From Pseudomonas caricapapayae (lineage in GTDB: Bacteria > Pseudomonadota > Gammaproteobacteria > Pseudomonadales > Pseudomonadaceae), in NCBI RefSeq assembly GCF_001400735.1, contig NZ_LJPW01000058.1, positions 1 through 43,098 of the forward strand: DNA of 43,098 nucleotides. Direction: 5' to 3'. The position numbers were made by a program, and so were the translations under genes. Below are positions 23,964 through 32,679 of the stretch, piece after piece. Under the pieces are notes generated by a model. The model was not told the DNA's origin and did not search any database. It saw only the letters and a program-made list of their open reading frames with translations. The stretch's first letter is position 1. Every line of letters begins with the position of its first letter.

Positions 23964-24884
23964 ATGCAAGCAAAAGTAGTGATAGTGGGCAGTCTGAACA
24001 TGGACCTGGTCATCCGCGCCCAGCGTCTGCCGCGCCCGGGAGAAACGTTGAGCGGGGAAACATTCGACACGGTGCCTGGCGGTAAAGGGGCCAATCAGGC
24101 GGTTGCCGCAGCGCGTCTGGGCGCCCGCGTGGCAATGATCGGCTGTGTGGGTGCCGATGCCTACGGGGAGCAATTGCGCGCAGCGCTGCTGGCCGAGGGT
24201 ATCGACTGCCAGGCCGTGACGGTCGTAGAGGGAGTGCCTACCGGGATTGCCTCGATTGTGGTCGACGCCAGCAGTCAGAATGCCATTGTTATTGTTGCGG
24301 GCGGCAATGGCTGCCTCAGCCCGACGCTGATCGAGCGCTTTGATGCGCTGCTGGCGGATTCAGACATCGTCATCTGTCAGCTTGAAGTGCCGACCGACAC
24401 AGTCTTTCACACCCTGGCCCGTGCTCGTGCGCTGGGCAAGACCGTCATCCTCAATCCTGCTCCGGCCGGCGAGCCCTTGCCGGCAAACTGGTATGGCCTG
24501 ATTGATTACCTGATCCCCAATGAAAGCGAAGCGCAGACCCTGACCGGCGTGACCGTCGACTCCTCGGTTGCGGCTGAAAAGGCGGCAGCCGCGATGCTGG
24601 CGGCCGGGGCGCGCAACGTGATCATTACCCTTGGCGAGCGCGGAACCCTGTTCGCCAGTGCTGCTGGCGTGGAGCACATTCCTGCGCGTCGCGTACAAGC
24701 CGTGGACACCACCGCCGCAGGTGATACCTTTGTCGGCGGTTTTGCCGCAGCGCTGGCTGGCGGTCAAAGTGAATTGCAGGCAATTCGTTTCGGCCAGGCT
24801 GCCGCTGCCATCTCCGTCACCCGGGCAGGTGCGCAGCCGTCCATCCCTGCATTCGAGGAAGTACAGGAATTCAATTCGCTATGA
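23964..24884 (+). CDS. rbsK: ribokinase RbsK
   Basis: A 306-residue PfkB-family sugar kinase that phosphorylates ribose to ribose 5-phosphate. The first PfkB signature appears in [18 protein letters not shown] near residue 37. [10 protein letters not shown] and [10 protein letters not shown] are ribokinase marks. The second signature [17 protein letters not shown], near residue 248, supplies the catalytic aspartate and anion hole. It is 30 bp after rbsR and overlaps rbsD by four bases (ATGA). Confidence 0.95.
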   Translation: MQAKVVIVGSLNMDLVIRAQRLPRPGETLSGETFDTVPGGKGANQAVAAARLGARVAMIGCVGADAYGEQLRAALLAEGIDCQAVTVVEGVPTGIASIVVDASSQNAIVIVAGGNGCLSPTLIERFDALLADSDIVICQLEVPTDTVFHTLARARALGKTVILNPAPAGEPLPANWYGLIDYLIPNESEAQTLTGVTVDSSVAAEKAAAAMLAAGARNVIITLGERGTLFASAAGVEHIPARRVQAVDTTAAGDTFVGGFAAALAGGQSELQAIRFGQAAAAISVTRAGAQPSIPAFEEVQEFNSL

Positions 24885-25285
24885 AAAAGACGCCGTTACT
24901 CAATATTGCCTTGTCCCGCGTGATTGCTTCGCTGGGCCACGGCGACATCCTGATGATCGTCGACGCGGGAATGCCAGTGCCGGCAGGCGTCGAACTGATC
25001 GACCTGGCACTCACCCGTGGCGTGCCGGATTTCATCAGTGTGCTGGATGTCGTGCTGAGTGAAATGCAGGTTGAAAGTCATGTGCTCGCCAGCGAAATGG
25101 CCGAGATCAAGCCGCCTGCATTGCAGGTTATCGAAAGTCTGAACCTCGATGATCAATTGGGTCAGCAGCGCTGGATAAGCCATGAAGACCTGAAAGTCCT
25201 GAGCCGCAAGGCCAAGGCAATCATCCGTACCGGAGAATGTCAGCCGTACAGTAATGTGGCGCTGGTGTCCGGAGTTGTGTTCTAG
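24881..25285 (+). CDS. rbsD: D-ribose pyranase RbsD
   Basis: A 134-residue mutarotase that converts beta-pyranose ribose to the furanose form used by RbsK. The N-terminal [21 protein letters not shown] carries the catalytic histidine and the ribose-binding DAG. The C-terminal [19 protein letters not shown] is the family end motif. The length is typical. It is translationally coupled to rbsK through an ATGA overlap. Confidence 0.95.
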   Translation: MKKTPLLNIALSRVIASLGHGDILMIVDAGMPVPAGVELIDLALTRGVPDFISVLDVVLSEMQVESHVLASEMAEIKPPALQVIESLNLDDQLGQQRWISHEDLKVLSRKAKAIIRTGECQPYSNVALVSGVVF

Positions 25286-25308
25286 CTATTCAAGAAAGGG
25301 AGTTTCAT

Positions 25309-26334
25309 ATGACGTTGATGCAGTTTTCCAGGCAGTTCATTCGTGGAGCCTTGCTCTTGTCCATACTGAGTACCGCGGCCGTTCAGGCGGCAGAAAAGCG
25401 TGATCTGATCATCGATACCGACCCGGGCGCGGACGACGTCGTTGCGCTGTTGCTTGCGCTGGCGTCACCCGAAGAACTGAACGTGATGGCTATCACGACT
25501 GTGGCCGGCAATGTCCGTCTGGACAAGACATCGCGTAACGCCAGGCTGGCACGCGAATGGGCCGGGCGCGAGGAAGTGCCGGTGTATGCGGGAGCGCCCA
25601 AGCCTTTGGTGCGTACGCCAATCTACGCCGAGAATGTTCACGGTCAGGAAGGCCTGCCGGGCGTGCCCGTGCATGAGCCGGCCAAGGGGCTGGCCGAAGG
25701 CAACGCTGTCGATTACCTGATTCGTACCTTGAGCAAGGCTAAGCCGCACAGCATCACCATCGCCATGCTGGGTCCGCAGACCAATCTTGCGCTGGCTTTG
25801 GTGCAGGCACCGGAAATCACTCAGGGCATCAAGGAAGTCGTGGTCATGGGCGGTGCTCATTTCAACGGCGGCAACATCACGCCGGTTGCCGAGTTCAATC
25901 TGTTCGCCGACCCGCATGCCGCGCAGATCGTCCTGGCCAGCGGTGTAAAACTCACGTACATACCGTTGGACGTGACCCATAAGATACTGACCAGCGAACA
26001 GCGTCTCAAACAGATCGCTGCATTGGGCAATAATGCTGGCAAACTGGTCGACGGAATTCTCAACGAATACGTCAAGCTTGATATGGAGCATTACGGTCTG
26101 CCTGGTGGGCCGGTGCACGATGCCAGTGTCATGGCCTGGTTGCTTAAACCCGAGTTGTTTTCCGGGCGGCAGATCAACGTTGCGGTCGATACCCGTGAGG
26201 GCATTGGTTTCGGTCAGACGGTGGCTGACTGGTACGGCACGCTCAAGCAGCCACAAAACGTATTCTGGGTCGAGAATGGCGATGCTCAGGGTTTCTTCGA
26301 TCTGCTGACCGAGCGTCTGGCGCGACTGAAGTAA
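25309..26334 (+). CDS. exported ribonucleoside hydrolase
   Basis: A 341-residue precursor of the inosine-uridine nucleoside hydrolase family, which splits nucleosides into base and ribose. A cleavable signal peptide (about 1-28, ending AVQAA) places it in the periplasm, unlike cytoplasmic RihA-C. The family calcium site IIDTDPGADDVVALLLAL starts the mature protein. EFNLFADPHAA and the later VHDASVMAWLL with its aspartate complete the active site. It is 23 bp after rbsD with a GAAAGGGAG ribosome-binding site, so it is the last gene of the ribose operon. It would feed ribose to RbsB. Confidence 0.9.
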   Translation: MTLMQFSRQFIRGALLLSILSTAAVQAAEKRDLIIDTDPGADDVVALLLALASPEELNVMAITTVAGNVRLDKTSRNARLAREWAGREEVPVYAGAPKPLVRTPIYAENVHGQEGLPGVPVHEPAKGLAEGNAVDYLIRTLSKAKPHSITIAMLGPQTNLALALVQAPEITQGIKEVVVMGGAHFNGGNITPVAEFNLFADPHAAQIVLASGVKLTYIPLDVTHKILTSEQRLKQIAALGNNAGKLVDGILNEYVKLDMEHYGLPGGPVHDASVMAWLLKPELFSGRQINVAVDTREGIGFGQTVADWYGTLKQPQNVFWVENGDAQGFFDLLTERLARLK

Positions 26335-26370
26335 CCCGTCATGCCTGCACGACAGGGCATTTCAGACGGG
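26335..26370. terminator. compound hairpin at the end of the ribose operon
   Basis: CCCGTC (26335-26340) pairs with GACGGG (26365-26370). Inside it ATGCC pairs with GGGCAT-type sequence (26355-26360). It follows the hydrolase stop at once and overlaps the last codons of the converging small gene. No T-run is seen. Confidence 0.4.
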
Positions 26371-26556
26371 TAGCCCTGCCGCAGAATAACGACTCAGCAC
26401 CTGACTGATGAAGGCTCGGGCACCCTCGGTGCCCAGTTCCTTGATCAGCAGGTCGACTGCGATGATCATCAGCTCTTCCGGGTTTCCAGGGCTATGCGAG
26501 CAGTGGCCCTGAGGCCACCTGGCCTTGATGTCCGCGTCCAGGGTTATGGCTGTCAT
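26362..26556 (-). CDS. small conserved-looking protein, unknown function
   Basis: A 64-residue soluble protein with one cysteine and histidines in KARWPQGHCSHSPGNPEEL. A helical C-terminal half (MIIAVDLLIKELGTEGARAFISQVL) follows. GGAGA about ten bases upstream supports the ATG. Composition and codon use resemble real Pseudomonas genes. I do not recognise the family. It converges with the nucleoside hydrolase gene. Confidence 0.5.
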   Translation of the reverse strand: MTAITLDADIKARWPQGHCSHSPGNPEELMIIAVDLLIKELGTEGARAFISQVLSRYSAAGLPV

Positions 26557-26848
26557 GTCTGTCTGATCTCCAGTGAAGGGTCACGCACCACGCTGTTCGC
26601 TTCCCGGCGCTTGCGTCTCTGGCAGTAAACCATTCCGCGCGCATTTTGACACTTCTACTTACATCTCATCTTGATAGCCCATTCGATGAATGCCATCGGT
26701 AAACGTTTTGTGACGATTTCGTCGCACGCCTTGTGTGAAGCCGAGGCAGATCAACAGGTTACAGCTACCATCTATGCCCGGACGTGCAACCAACGCGCCT
26801 GAATGCGGTCGGACAGGTCTGGAAATGTTTATAGGCAGAGGAGGGTGT

Positions 26849-27184
26849 ATGCCCCGGAAATTCGCAACATTGGGTTTTGTGGTCGTGGCGTCGTTGGTGG
26901 CCGGATGCAGTAGCACAGCCTCTGATTCGAGCGCTGAAGCGTCCGTAAAGGCGGATGCGCCGGCCAGCAATGCCATACCGGGCCGCTGTGATGCAGGGCT
27001 TGCCCAGTTCGCAATCGGCAAGCCAGCCTCAATAGACCTTCTTTCTCAAGTGCGCGCCCGTTCCGGCTCTCAGGATGCACGCATTCTTGGCCCTGACGAC
27101 ATGGTCACGCTGGAATATCGATCCGAGCGGGTAAATGTCAACACCGACGCTTCGGGGAAGGTTACGCGTATCAATTGCGGCTGA
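26849..27184 (+). CDS. I78-family peptidase inhibitor lipoprotein
   Basis: A 111-residue precursor with a lipoprotein signal peptide and lipobox VAGC (Cys20). A Ser/Ala-rich linker follows, then a domain of about 65 residues of the proteinase inhibitor I78 type: RCDAGLAQFAIGKPAS, ending VNVNTDASGKVTRINCG. The two cysteines of the domain (C47 and C110) could pair. Such inhibitors are thought to protect the envelope from serine proteases. AGGAGGG just before ATG 26849 is a strong ribosome-binding site and fixes the start. A bidirectional terminator follows. Confidence 0.8.
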   Translation: MPRKFATLGFVVVASLVAGCSSTASDSSAEASVKADAPASNAIPGRCDAGLAQFAIGKPASIDLLSQVRARSGSQDARILGPDDMVTLEYRSERVNVNTDASGKVTRINCG

Positions 27185-27207
27185 ATCGCTACGTTTAGTC
27201 TGCGCAT

Positions 27208-27237
27208 AAAAAACCCCGTCAGTGACGGGGTTTTTTT
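27208..27237. terminator. bidirectional intrinsic terminator
   Basis: AAAAAACCCCGTC pairs with GACGGGGTTTTTT around an AGT loop, with A and T runs on both sides. It serves the I78 gene and the converging cold shock gene. Confidence 0.93.
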
Positions 27238-27249
27238 GTTTCAGGTGAA

Positions 27250-27462
27250 TCAGTCAACCCGAACTTGCTCTGCTTGCATGCCTTTCTGGCCTTTAGCAGC
27301 AACAAAAGAAACGGTCTGACCTTCTTTCAGGCTTTTGAAACCGTCGCTTTCGATCGCTTTGAAGTGTACGAACAGGTCGTCACCGCCACCTTGTGGAGTG
27401 ATAAAGCCGAAGCCTTTTTCATCGTTGAACCATTTTACGGTGCCGGTTTGGCGATTAGACAT
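27250..27462 (-). CDS. CspA-family cold shock protein
   Basis: A 70-residue nucleic-acid chaperone consisting of one cold shock domain. RNP1 (KGFGFITP) and RNP2 (LFVHFKAI) are intact, and the start [19 protein letters not shown] is that of the Pseudomonas CapB/CspA group. It binds single-stranded RNA or DNA and melts mRNA structure. A CTGGAG Shine-Dalgarno precedes the ATG. Whether it is cold-induced or constitutive cannot be told from the leader. Confidence 0.95.
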   Translation of the reverse strand: MSNRQTGTVKWFNDEKGFGFITPQGGGDDLFVHFKAIESDGFKSLKEGQTVSFVAAKGQKGMQAEQVRVD

Positions 27463-27757
27463 GGTGTATCTCCAGAAACATAATTTTCAATAACGTGCTG
27501 CTCAGGCCAACTGGGCACACCGGGCTATCATAGTCGAAATGCGCAAAAAAACAGCTACTAAGGTGGGTGCATTGAGTAAAGGTCCCGTATATGCAGCGCG
27601 TCATACTCTGGAAACGGCTGTCCGACGCCTTGGACACAGCGCTGGCCGGTGGCTGGCGTTCGCTCCGAAACCCATGATTTCAATGGCTTTCAGGCCAGTC
27701 GGGGTCGAGCCTTGCAGGTGTCTGATGGGCTCGTTCTACCCCGACTGAAAAAAATGA

Positions 27758-28066
27758 TTATTTTGTTCCGGTGCAGTTTTCTCTGACCAGTTTCTCTACT
27801 TTCGCCGTCAGGGCGGCAGGAGGGGTAGCGTTGGTATCACTGAGCGACGCTATCTCTTTATCGGTGAAATGAGCCTCTACCTGTTTTGCACCGCATTCAC
27901 AATGAGCTGCGACAGCCGCTTTGTCATTCACGCCCTGTTGTGTAGCCGCAGCAACGCATTCCTTGGTAAAGGTGTTGCGTGTGGCGCTGTCCATCGCGGC
28001 GTGAGCGCCCAGAGGGATCAAAGCGGCGCCGCAGACGAGGAGGCTGGTCAGATTTGAAAGCTTCAT
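27758..28066 (-). CDS. small periplasmic protein with four cysteines, unknown function
   Basis: A 102-residue precursor. A signal peptide (about 1-23, ending AHA) is followed by a helical domain with cysteines at about 37, 56, 58 and 98 (KECVAAA, HCECGAK, ENCTGTK). They could form two disulfides. AAGGAG precedes the ATG closely (AAGGAGAACACC). I do not recognise a named family. It is transcribed away from the thrS leader. Confidence 0.65.
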   Translation of the reverse strand: MKLSNLTSLLVCGAALIPLGAHAAMDSATRNTFTKECVAAATQQGVNDKAAVAAHCECGAKQVEAHFTDKEIASLSDTNATPPAALTAKVEKLVRENCTGTK

Positions 28067-28416
28067 GGTGTTCTCCTTATTGCTGGAAAAACGAACGGGG
28101 GTCTCGATGGGTTCTGACGCTCATCACGCCTGCCAGTTCAGGTGGCGTGCTATTTCTGCTTCATTTCCCCTGATGTGCGTCCTGACCGGCCTGGCTGTGG
28201 TAGGATGCGCGTCCTGTTATTTTCAAGCGCCCCTTGGTCAATGGCTTTAAGGTGCCGCGCAGGCAGGTTTTTTCGTACATTCCAGTCATCTGGTCCGGTT
28301 CAAGGTTGGCCCCAAGGCTCCTGCCACTGTGAGGCAGGCATACCACCGGATCACGTACTGGCTCATCCCAACCCACGTGACCTTTGGTAGGGGTCACCAC
28401 TAGGAGAGGAGGCGCC
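28067..28416 (+). other. 350-bp region upstream of thrS: leader with structured operator
   Basis: No gene is supported here; the short open frames are not convincing. The distal part must hold the thrS promoter and the divergent promoter of the small periplasmic protein, but I see no consensus hexamers at proper spacing. The proximal 100 bases form two tRNA-like hairpins (28320-28338 and 28377-28397) and a strong double ribosome-binding site (GGAG 28403-28406 and GGAGG 28408-28412). Confidence 0.6.
28320..28397 (+). promoter_or_regulatory. candidate thrS translational operator with two threonine anticodon-arm mimics
   Basis: Hairpin 1 has stem CCTGCC/GGCAGG (28320-28325, 28333-28338) and a 7-base loop ACTGTGA with UGU at the anticodon position. 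Hairpin 2 has stem GTGACC/GGTCAC (28377-28382, 28392-28397) extended by a U-G pair, leaving the 7-base loop TTGGTAG with U33-like T, then GGU, then A37-like A. UGU and GGU are threonine anticodons. In E. coli, ThrRS represses its own mRNA by binding two anticodon-like arms placed just upstream of the ribosome-binding site. The same layout is seen here. Confidence 0.65.
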
Positions 28417-30339
28417 ATGCCAACTATTACTCTTCCCGACGGTAGTCAACGTTCATTCGATCATGCGGTTTCCGTAGCCGATGTCGCGCTTTCAATCGGT
28501 GCCGGACTGGCCAAGGCCACCGTGGCCGGCAAGGTCGACGGCAAGCTTGTCGACGCCTGTGACCTGATCGAGAACGATGCCAGCCTGCAGATCATCACCC
28601 CCAAGGATCAGGAAGGACTGGAAATCATCCGTCACTCTTGCGCTCACCTGGTAGGGCATGCGGTCAAGCAGTTGTATCCGACTGCAAAAATGGTCATCGG
28701 CCCGGTGATCGACGACGGCTTCTATTACGATATTGCCTACGAGCGCCCGTTCACGCCTGACGATATGGCGGCGATCGAGCAGCGCATGCAGCAGTTGATC
28801 GAAAAAGATTACGACGTCATCAAGAAAGTCACCCCGCGCGCTGAAGTGATCGAGGTATTCACCGCCCGTCACGAAGATTACAAGCTGCGTCTGGTCGAAG
28901 ACATGCCGAACGAGCAGGCTATGGGCCTGTATTACCATGAAGAATACGTCGACATGTGCCGCGGTCCGCACGTGCCGAATACCCGCTTCCTGAAGTCATT
29001 CAAGCTGACCAAGCTGTCGGGTGCCTACTGGCGCGGCGATGCCAAGAACGAGCAATTGCAGCGCGTCTACGGCACTGCCTGGGCAGACAAGAAACAACTG
29101 GCAGCCTACATCCAGCGCATCGAAGAAGCCGAAAAGCGTGATCACCGCAAGATTGGCAAGCGCCTCGGTCTGTTCCATACCCAGGAAGAAGCGCCGGGTA
29201 TGGTGTTCTGGCATCCGCAGGGCTGGACTCTGTATCAGGTGCTTGAGCAGTACATGCGCAAAGTGCAGCGTGAGAACGGCTACCTCGAGATCAAGACCCC
29301 GCAAGTTGTCGATCGCTCGCTCTGGGAAAAATCCGGGCACTGGGCCAACTACGCCGACAACATGTTCACCACCGAGTCTGAAAGCCGCGACTACGCGATC
29401 AAGCCGATGAACTGCCCTTGCCACGTGCAGGTGTTCAATCAGGGCCTGAAGAGCTACCGCGAGCTGCCGATGCGTCTGGCCGAGTTCGGTGCCTGTCACC
29501 GTAACGAGCCGTCGGGTGCCTTGCACGGCATCATGCGTGTACGTGGCTTCACCCAGGACGATGCGCACATCTTCTGTACCGAAGACCAGATGCAGGCCGA
29601 GTCCGCCGCATTCATAAAGCTGACGCTGGATGTCTACGCCGATTTCGGTTTCAAGGACATTGAACTCAAATTGTCCACTCGCCCTGAAAAACGTGTAGGC
29701 TCCGACGAGCTTTGGGATCGTGCCGAATCGGCGCTGGCTTCCGCGCTCGACAGCGCAGGTCTGCCTTACGACCTGCAGCCGGGCGAGGGCGCGTTCTACG
29801 GTCCGAAAATCGAGTTCTCCCTCAAGGATTGTCTCGGTCGGGTATGGCAATGCGGCACCTTGCAGCTCGACTTCAACTTGCCGATTCGCTTGAGCGCCGA
29901 ATACGTTTCGGAAGACAACAGTCGCAAGAATCCGGTCATGCTGCACCGTGCGATTCTGGGCTCCTTCGAGCGTTTCATCGGAATCCTGATCGAGCATTAC
30001 GAAGGCGCGTTCCCGGCCTGGCTGGCACCTACCCAGGCAGTGATCATGAATATCACTGACAAACAGGCCGATTTTGCCCTTGAAGTGGAAAAAACTCTGG
30101 CTGAAAGCGGGTTTCGTGCCAAGTCCGACTTGAGAAATGAAAAGATCGGCTTTAAAATCCGCGAGCATACTTTGCTCAAGGTTCCTTATCTCCTCGTGAT
30201 TGGAGATCGGGAGGTTGAAATGCAAACTGTCGCTGTGCGTACACGTGAAGGCGCTGACCTTGGCTCGATGCCGGTCGCCCAATTCGCTGAATTCCTCGCA
30301 CAAGCGGTTTCCCGGCGTGGTCGCCAAGATACGGAGTAA
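28417..30339 (+). CDS. thrS: threonyl-tRNA synthetase
   Basis: A 640-residue class II aminoacyl-tRNA synthetase that charges tRNA-Thr. An N-terminal TGS domain ([20 protein letters not shown]), the editing domain ([16 protein letters not shown] and later CRGPHVPNT), and the zinc-containing catalytic core ([48 protein letters not shown]) occur in order. A C-terminal anticodon-binding domain follows (from about residue 535). The start agrees with E. coli ThrRS and has AGGAGAGGAGG just upstream. The leader carries a likely autoregulatory operator. infC begins two bases after the stop codon. Confidence 0.97.
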   Translation: MPTITLPDGSQRSFDHAVSVADVALSIGAGLAKATVAGKVDGKLVDACDLIENDASLQIITPKDQEGLEIIRHSCAHLVGHAVKQLYPTAKMVIGPVIDDGFYYDIAYERPFTPDDMAAIEQRMQQLIEKDYDVIKKVTPRAEVIEVFTARHEDYKLRLVEDMPNEQAMGLYYHEEYVDMCRGPHVPNTRFLKSFKLTKLSGAYWRGDAKNEQLQRVYGTAWADKKQLAAYIQRIEEAEKRDHRKIGKRLGLFHTQEEAPGMVFWHPQGWTLYQVLEQYMRKVQRENGYLEIKTPQVVDRSLWEKSGHWANYADNMFTTESESRDYAIKPMNCPCHVQVFNQGLKSYRELPMRLAEFGACHRNEPSGALHGIMRVRGFTQDDAHIFCTEDQMQAESAAFIKLTLDVYADFGFKDIELKLSTRPEKRVGSDELWDRAESALASALDSAGLPYDLQPGEGAFYGPKIEFSLKDCLGRVWQCGTLQLDFNLPIRLSAEYVSEDNSRKNPVMLHRAILGSFERFIGILIEHYEGAFPAWLAPTQAVIMNITDKQADFALEVEKTLAESGFRAKSDLRNEKIGFKIREHTLLKVPYLLVIGDREVEMQTVAVRTREGADLGSMPVAQFAEFLAQAVSRRGRQDTE

Positions 30340-30341
30340 TT

Positions 30342-30890
30342 ATTATTAAGCGTGAAATGAGACAAGATAAACGAGCTGCACCCAAGGCCCCGATCAATGA
30401 AAATATCTCGGCCCGCGAGGTTCGTTTAATTGGCGCTGACGGCGAGCAGATTGGCATCGTCTCGATTGATGAAGCGCTTCGTATTGCCGAAGAGGCTAAG
30501 CTGGATCTGGTAGAGATTTCTGCCGACGCAGTCCCTCCGGTCTGCCGTGTGATGGATTACGGCAAATCGATCTTCGAGAAGAAGAAGCAGGTGGCTGCAG
30601 CGAAGAAGAACCAGAAGCAGATCCAAGTTAAAGAAATCAAGTTTCGTCCAGGGACGGAGGAAGGGGATTACCAGGTAAAACTACGCAACCTGGTACGTTT
30701 CCTGAGTGACGGGGACAGGGCCAAGGTATCGTTGAGATTCCGCGGTCGTGAGATGGCCCACCAGGAGCTGGGTATGGAGCTGTTGAAGCGGGTTGAAGGT
30801 GACCTGCTCGAATACGGTTCCGTCGAACAGCATCCTAAGATGGAAGGACGCCAGCTGATCATGGTCATCGCCCCGAAAAAGAAGAAATAA
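30342..30890 (+). CDS. infC: translation initiation factor IF-3, ATT start
   Basis: A 182-residue factor that prevents premature joining of ribosomal subunits and proofreads the start codon. The N-terminal domain begins [19 protein letters not shown], then a basic linker [16 protein letters not shown] and the C-terminal domain [19 protein letters not shown]. The first ATG (30357) is too far from the GGAG at 30333-30336 (20 bases). The in-frame ATT codons at 30342 and 30345 are 5 and 8 bases away, matching the known rare start codon of infC that allows self-repression by IF-3. Which of the two ATTs is used is not certain. It lies in the thrS-infC-rpmI-rplT operon. Confidence 0.93.
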   Translation: MIKREMRQDKRAAPKAPINENISAREVRLIGADGEQIGIVSIDEALRIAEEAKLDLVEISADAVPPVCRVMDYGKSIFEKKKQVAAAKKNQKQIQVKEIKFRPGTEEGDYQVKLRNLVRFLSDGDRAKVSLRFRGREMAHQELGMELLKRVEGDLLEYGSVEQHPKMEGRQLIMVIAPKKKK

Positions 30891-30950
30891 CCACCAGGGC
30901 ACGGCAGGCCTTGCGGTTATATTTATCAACTGAATGCGGAGTATCCGAAC

Positions 30951-31145
30951 ATGCCAAAGATGAAGACTAAAAGTGGTGCAGCTAAGCGGTTTTTGAAAAC
31001 CGCCAACGGCATCAAGCATAAACACGCTTTCAAGAGCCACATCCTGACCAAAATGTCGACAAAGCGTAAGCGTCAACTGCGCGGTAGCAGCTTGCTGCAT
31101 CCGTCTGACGTGGCAAAAGTCGAGCGCATGCTGCGCCTTCGTTAA
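30951..31145 (+). CDS. rpmI: 50S ribosomal protein L35
   Basis: A 64-residue, very basic ribosomal protein with the standard start [19 protein letters not shown] and a C-terminal [16 protein letters not shown]. It is cotranscribed with infC and rplT. In E. coli, L20 represses translation of rpmI through structured mRNA upstream; I did not model that here. A GCGGAG ribosome-binding site precedes the ATG. Confidence 0.97.
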   Translation: MPKMKTKSGAAKRFLKTANGIKHKHAFKSHILTKMSTKRKRQLRGSSLLHPSDVAKVERMLRLR

Positions 31146-31174
31146 TTTTGATCAAGATATAGAGGAAGTAACTC

Positions 31175-31531
31175 ATGGCTCGTGTAAAGCGTGGCGTCAT
31201 TGCCCGTAAGCGTCACAAAAAAATTCTGAAACTTGCAAAAGGCTACTACGGCGCGCGTTCACGCGTATTCCGTGTTGCCAAGCAAGCGGTAATCAAGGCA
31301 GGCCAATACGCCTACCGTGACCGTCGTCAGAAAAAACGTCAGTTCCGCGCTCTGTGGATCGCTCGTATCAACGCTGGTGCTCGTGTTAACGGTCTGTCCT
31401 ACAGCCGTTTCATTGCCGGCCTGAAAAAAGCGTCCATCGAGATCGACCGTAAGGTTCTGGCTGATCTGGCAGTGAACGAAAAAGCGGCGTTTGCTGCGAT
31501 TGTCGAGAAAGCTAAAGCCACCTTGGCCTAA
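31175..31531 (+). CDS. rplT: 50S ribosomal protein L20
   Basis: A 118-residue basic protein needed for early assembly of the large ribosomal subunit. The start [20 protein letters not shown] and the core [20 protein letters not shown] are family-typical. It is 29 bp after rpmI with GAGGAAG upstream. Two hairpins follow before pheS. Confidence 0.97.
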
Positions 31532-31549
31532 GTCCCCGACAATCACTTG

Positions 31550-31565
31550 CCCCGGTTCGCCGGGG
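31550..31565 (+). other. small GC hairpin with TTCG loop after rplT
   Basis: CCCCGG and CCGGGG flank a TTCG tetraloop 18 bases after the rplT stop. There is no T-run, so it more likely stabilises the mRNA end or slows polymerase before the larger hairpin. Confidence 0.55.
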
Positions 31566-31582
31566 TCGGTGTTAAACGTCAT

Positions 31583-32652
<1,070 letters not shown>

Positions 32653-32679
32653 GTCGTAACGAACTTTCAGGAGAGCAGG

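Noticed and set aside
27539..27748. 69-codon plus-strand frame starting RKKTATKVG
   Set aside because: No good ribosome-binding site, no recognised family and Pro/Arg-rich end; could be real but I cannot support it. The 295-bp gap between the cold shock gene and the 27758-28066 gene otherwise shows nothing clear.
28178..28206. TAGGAT as -10 of a thrS promoter
   Set aside because: No -35-like hexamer at 16-18 bases; the nearest TGACC is only about 13 bases away.
28996..30327. 443-codon minus-strand frame opposite thrS
   Set aside because: Antisense shadow caused by codon bias of thrS; no recognisable motif.
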